NCBI GenBank assembly: GCA_031279615.1
Contig: JAITIE010000138.1
Location: forward strand, 1 to 7,751
Reading direction: 5' to 3'
From: Candidatus Margulisiibacteriota bacterium
GTDB lineage: Bacteria > Margulisbacteria > Termititenacia > Termititenacales > Termititenacaceae
DNA length: 7,751 bases
Shown here: piece after piece, positions 5,503 through 7,751 of the stretch
Position numbering within the stretch: the stretch's first letter is position 1
Layout of the letters: each line of letters opens with the position of its first letter
Program-made: the position numbers and the translations under genes
The notes under the pieces: model-generated
Database searches by the model: none
Seen by the model: the letters and a program-made list of their open reading frames with translations, nothing else
Told to the model about the DNA's origin: nothing

Positions 5503-6380
5503 TGCGTCTATCCATAATTATTGTCAGCTGGAATGTCAAAAATTTGCTGGAGCGGGCGCTCGCTTCTATTCTGCAAAATCCGCCCCACTCTGCTTACGAA
5601 ATAATCGTGGTCGACAACGCCAGCAGCGATGGCTCGGCGGAGATGGCGTCCGCCAAGTTTCCGCAAGTTAAATTAATCCGCAGTCCGCAAAATATCGGTT
5701 TTGCCGCCGGCAATAATCTGGGCTTCAAGGAAGCTTCCGGCGAATACCTGCTCTGCCTCAATCCTGACACAGAGGCGCATGCCGGCGCTTTAGATTTTAT
5801 AATTGACGCTTTTGACCGCGACGCCCGGCTCGGCGCGCTCGGCGTGAAACTGCTCAACAGCGACGGCTCCTTGCAGCCGTCCTGCAAAAGTTTTCCGGCC
5901 GCGGACACTATACTTTATAACGCCTGCGGACTAGACGCACTTTTTCCCCGATCCAAAATTTTCGGCAAATATAATATGAGCTGGTTTAAACACGACGCAG
6001 AGCTGGAAGTCGATCAGCCGATGGGCGCGGCTCTGGCTTTGCGGCACGGCGCGCTGGAGCAGACTGGCGTTTATGATGAGCGGTATTTTATGTATTTTGA
6101 CGAAGTGGATCTGTGCTGGCGTCTCAAACAGGCCGGTTGGAAAATTAAATTTTTTCCGCAGGTCTGCGTAACGCATCACTGGGCGCAGAGCACCAAACAG
6201 GCTTTGTTTAAAATGAACAAACAATGGTATATTTCTTTTCAGAAATATTTAGTCAAAAACAAACATTATCCGGCATGGCTGGCCTGGCTGTTATTGTCCA
6301 GCATGGTTTGGCTGAAACCGGTTATTTTGATTTTGTTGCTTTGGTTGATAATAAAAAGCTTAAAATTGTTTTTATTCTAG
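5502..6380 (+). CDS. GT2 glycosyltransferase, C-terminal membrane anchor
   Basis: The 292-residue product is a GT-A fold family 2 glycosyltransferase, like the WbbL-type rhamnosyltransferases. It opens with SIIIVSWNV (4-12), then the nucleotide-binding VVDNASSDGS (36-45, with D38), the RSPQNIGFAAGNN loop (60-72), the metal-binding NPDTE (87-91, a DxD equivalent) and the acceptor-side YFDEVDLCWRLKQAGW (198-213). Residues from about 257 to 290 are strongly hydrophobic with a charge break, giving one or two membrane segments. It probably adds a sugar to a lipid-linked glycan or polysaccharide on the cytoplasmic face. The sugar cannot be read from sequence. Its ATG shares a base with the receiver gene's stop, and translational re-initiation is likely since only a weak GGAAAG precedes it. 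Confidence 0.92.
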   Translation: MRLSIIIVSWNVKNLLERALASILQNPPHSAYEIIVVDNASSDGSAEMASAKFPQVKLIRSPQNIGFAAGNNLGFKEASGEYLLCLNPDTEAHAGALDFIIDAFDRDARLGALGVKLLNSDGSLQPSCKSFPAADTILYNACGLDALFPRSKIFGKYNMSWFKHDAELEVDQPMGAALALRHGALEQTGVYDERYFMYFDEVDLCWRLKQAGWKIKFFPQVCVTHHWAQSTKQALFKMNKQWYISFQKYLVKNKHYPAWLAWLLLSSMVWLKPVILILLLWLIIKSLKLFLF

Positions 6381-6413
6381 GACAAGTTTAAACTCGGCGG
6401 ATAGGAGCAGATT

Positions 6414-7607
6414 TTGAAACGCAAAATTTTAGTCATCAGCAACGGGCATGGCGAAGACAGCATTGCCGTCACTTTGCTGGAAAATCTCAAAAAAGTCCTG
6501 CGCGAAGAGGAATTGTCTGAGGACGATCTCCAGATTATTGCCCTGCCGCTGGTCGGCGAAGGTTTGCTTTACAAAAACGCCGGTTATTCCACCTTGGCAA
6601 CCTGGAACAATCTGCCTGGCCATGGTTTTTTTTCTGCGCTCAATTTCCTGCGCGACCTGCGCCGCGGTCTGCTCGATAACTGGCGCAGGCAGATTAGAAT
6701 TATCGAACAGGAAACCCCAGCCGTTGACCTGATCCTGACTGTCGGCGACATCTGGCCGACGCTGCTGGCCTCGTTGTACGGCCAGCGGAAAAAAATCGTG
6801 CATGTGGCCACGGCAATTTCCGTCTATATCCGCCGCTACACGCTGGCCGAAATTTGGCTTTTCAAAAAATATGTGAGCTGTGTAATTTGCCGCGATTTGC
6901 CGACTTGCACGGAACTGCAAAAATTTAACGTCAACGCTTTTTACGCCGGTAATCCGATGCTGGACGATCCGATCTTACGCAGCACGAACACCAACCTGGG
7001 TCTGGACAAAAAATGTCGGCGTATTGTCTTGATCCCTAGCAGCCGTGCCGACGCTTACGGCAATATCCTGCGCATGCTCAATGTAGTCAAACATTTTACC
7101 ACCAAAGGCAGTTTTCAATTTGTCATCTCGCTGGCGCCCAATCTCAACCTCGACCGTCTGCGCGGCGCGCTGCACAAAAGCGACTGGACTCTGCTTGACC
7201 TGCGGCACAAAAAAACGCCGATTGCTGCGGAATTGTTCAACAAAGATTCCGCGCAGGTTTACGTCGTGCACGGCTATTTCCGCGAGTGCCTCAACGAGGC
7301 GTCTCTGGCCATAGGCATGACCGGCACTGGCAATGAACAGATCGCTGGTTTGGGCCTGCCGCTGCTCCTGCTCAAAGGCAAAAGTCCGGCGGCTTCACGC
7401 GGCCGCTTGCGGCACTACCAAAAATTGCTCGACGGCGCGGTTTTTGCGCCGCGCGGTTCTGATGAAAAAATTGCCCGGGCGGCTCATGAACTGCTGTCCA
7501 ACAGCAAGCGTTTGCAAAGCATGGCCGACGCCGGACGCGCGCGCATGGGCACAGCCGGCGGCTCTTATTTCATCGCGCGTAAGATCTGGTATTACTTGTA
7601 TGCCTAG
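6414..7607 (+). CDS. Lipid-A-disaccharide synthase-related glycosyltransferase
   Basis: The 397-residue product has a GT-B type layout and resembles the 'lipid-A-disaccharide synthase-related' family, not true LpxB. Visible features: KILVISNGHGED (4-15), PLVGEG (45-50), LTVGDIWPTLLA (108-119), HVATAIS (130-136), YAGNPMLDD (177-185), IPSSRADAY (207-215) and the donor-site-like MTGTGNEQIAGLGLP (302-316). The start is a TTG at 6414, supported by AGGAG six bases upstream and by KRKILVISNGHG forming the normal first strand. It follows the GT2 gene by 33 bases and overlaps the next gene by eight. A role in transferring a sugar nucleotide to a lipid or surface glycan is the family-based guess; the actual substrate is unknown. 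The family is mainly described in Cyanobacteria and relatives. Confidence 0.8.
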   Translation: MKRKILVISNGHGEDSIAVTLLENLKKVLREEELSEDDLQIIALPLVGEGLLYKNAGYSTLATWNNLPGHGFFSALNFLRDLRRGLLDNWRRQIRIIEQETPAVDLILTVGDIWPTLLASLYGQRKKIVHVATAISVYIRRYTLAEIWLFKKYVSCVICRDLPTCTELQKFNVNAFYAGNPMLDDPILRSTNTNLGLDKKCRRIVLIPSSRADAYGNILRMLNVVKHFTTKGSFQFVISLAPNLNLDRLRGALHKSDWTLLDLRHKKTPIAAELFNKDSAQVYVVHGYFRECLNEASLAIGMTGTGNEQIAGLGLPLLLLKGKSPAASRGRLRHYQKLLDGAVFAPRGSDEKIARAAHELLSNSKRLQSMADAGRARMGTAGGSYFIARKIWYYLYA

Positions 7608-7751
7608 CCCAACAACGCTGGACCTGTCGATCATTATTGTGGCTTTCAATAACCGCGAGTATTTGCGCGGCTGTCTGAATTCTATTTACGAAAATATCGG
7701 CAATCGCCTGCGTTACGAAATTTTTGTCGTGGATAATAATTCGCAGGATCA
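7600..7751 (+). CDS. Second GT2 glycosyltransferase, 5' part only
   Basis: An ATG at 7600-7602 overlaps the last eight bases of the preceding gene and opens a frame that runs to the window end (50 residues). It reads LDLSIIIVAFNNREYL, then YEIFVVDNNSQD, the first strand and nucleotide-binding motif of a GT2 glycosyltransferase, similar in layout to the gene at 5502 but clearly a different protein. No strong ribosome binding site is seen, so coupling to the upstream gene is likely. It shows that the surface-glycan operon continues beyond the window. Confidence 0.85.
   Translation, partial: MPSPTTLDLSIIIVAFNNREYLRGCLNSIYENIGNRLRYEIFVVDNNSQD

Noticed and set aside
7395..7649. Minus-strand open frame over the end of the LpxB-related gene
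   Set aside because: It is the reverse of two overlapping real genes and encodes no recognisable motif.

Overview
This is a bacterial chromosome fragment holding eleven protein genes (two cut by the window ends) and one tRNA gene. Separate AccA and AccD subunits, a bS20 ribosomal protein and a cell-surface glycosyltransferase cluster point to a bacterium, probably with a Gram-negative type envelope. The gene at 6414-7607 resembles the 'lipid-A-disaccharide synthase-related' family, which I associate mainly with Cyanobacteria and some deep lineages. A cyanobacteria-related or other uncultured phylum (for example Margulisbacteria-like) is therefore a guess; the window has no decisive phylogenetic marker.

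Layout. (1) 1-1193: an AT-rich accessory patch on the minus strand. It has a cut-off small ORF and a DUF6291-like, phage-replication-type protein with a repetitive low-complexity linker. Each gene is preceded by a hairpin ending in the same 9-mer (GCTCCACCC on the coding strand). (2) 1194-1281: tRNA-Leu(CAA), minus strand; the accessory patch starts right at its 3' end, the classic place for an integrated element. (3) 1309-3148: accD-accA on the minus strand, the two carboxyltransferase subunits of acetyl-CoA carboxylase, with a near-consensus promoter so close to the accD ATG that the mRNA should be leaderless. (4) 3259-3525: divergent rpsT (bS20). (5) 3550-4248: a Phd/YefM antitoxin and PIN-domain toxin pair on the minus strand, with a consensus -35 box and two palindromic operator copies. 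(6) 4296-5060: an exported SIMPL (DUF541) protein, minus strand. (7) 5107 to the end: a plus-strand operon of a stand-alone receiver protein, a membrane-anchored GT2 glycosyltransferase, the LpxB-related protein and the start of a second GT2 gene, with start/stop overlaps or a short gap.

How they fit together. accDA, tRNA-Leu and rpsT are housekeeping. The toxin-antitoxin pair and the DUF6291 patch are accessory insertions around them. The right-hand operon probably builds or decorates a surface polysaccharide or glycolipid, with a phosphorylatable receiver protein as its first gene. No stretch over 300 bases lacks a gene. The most unusual material is in the first 1.2 kb.
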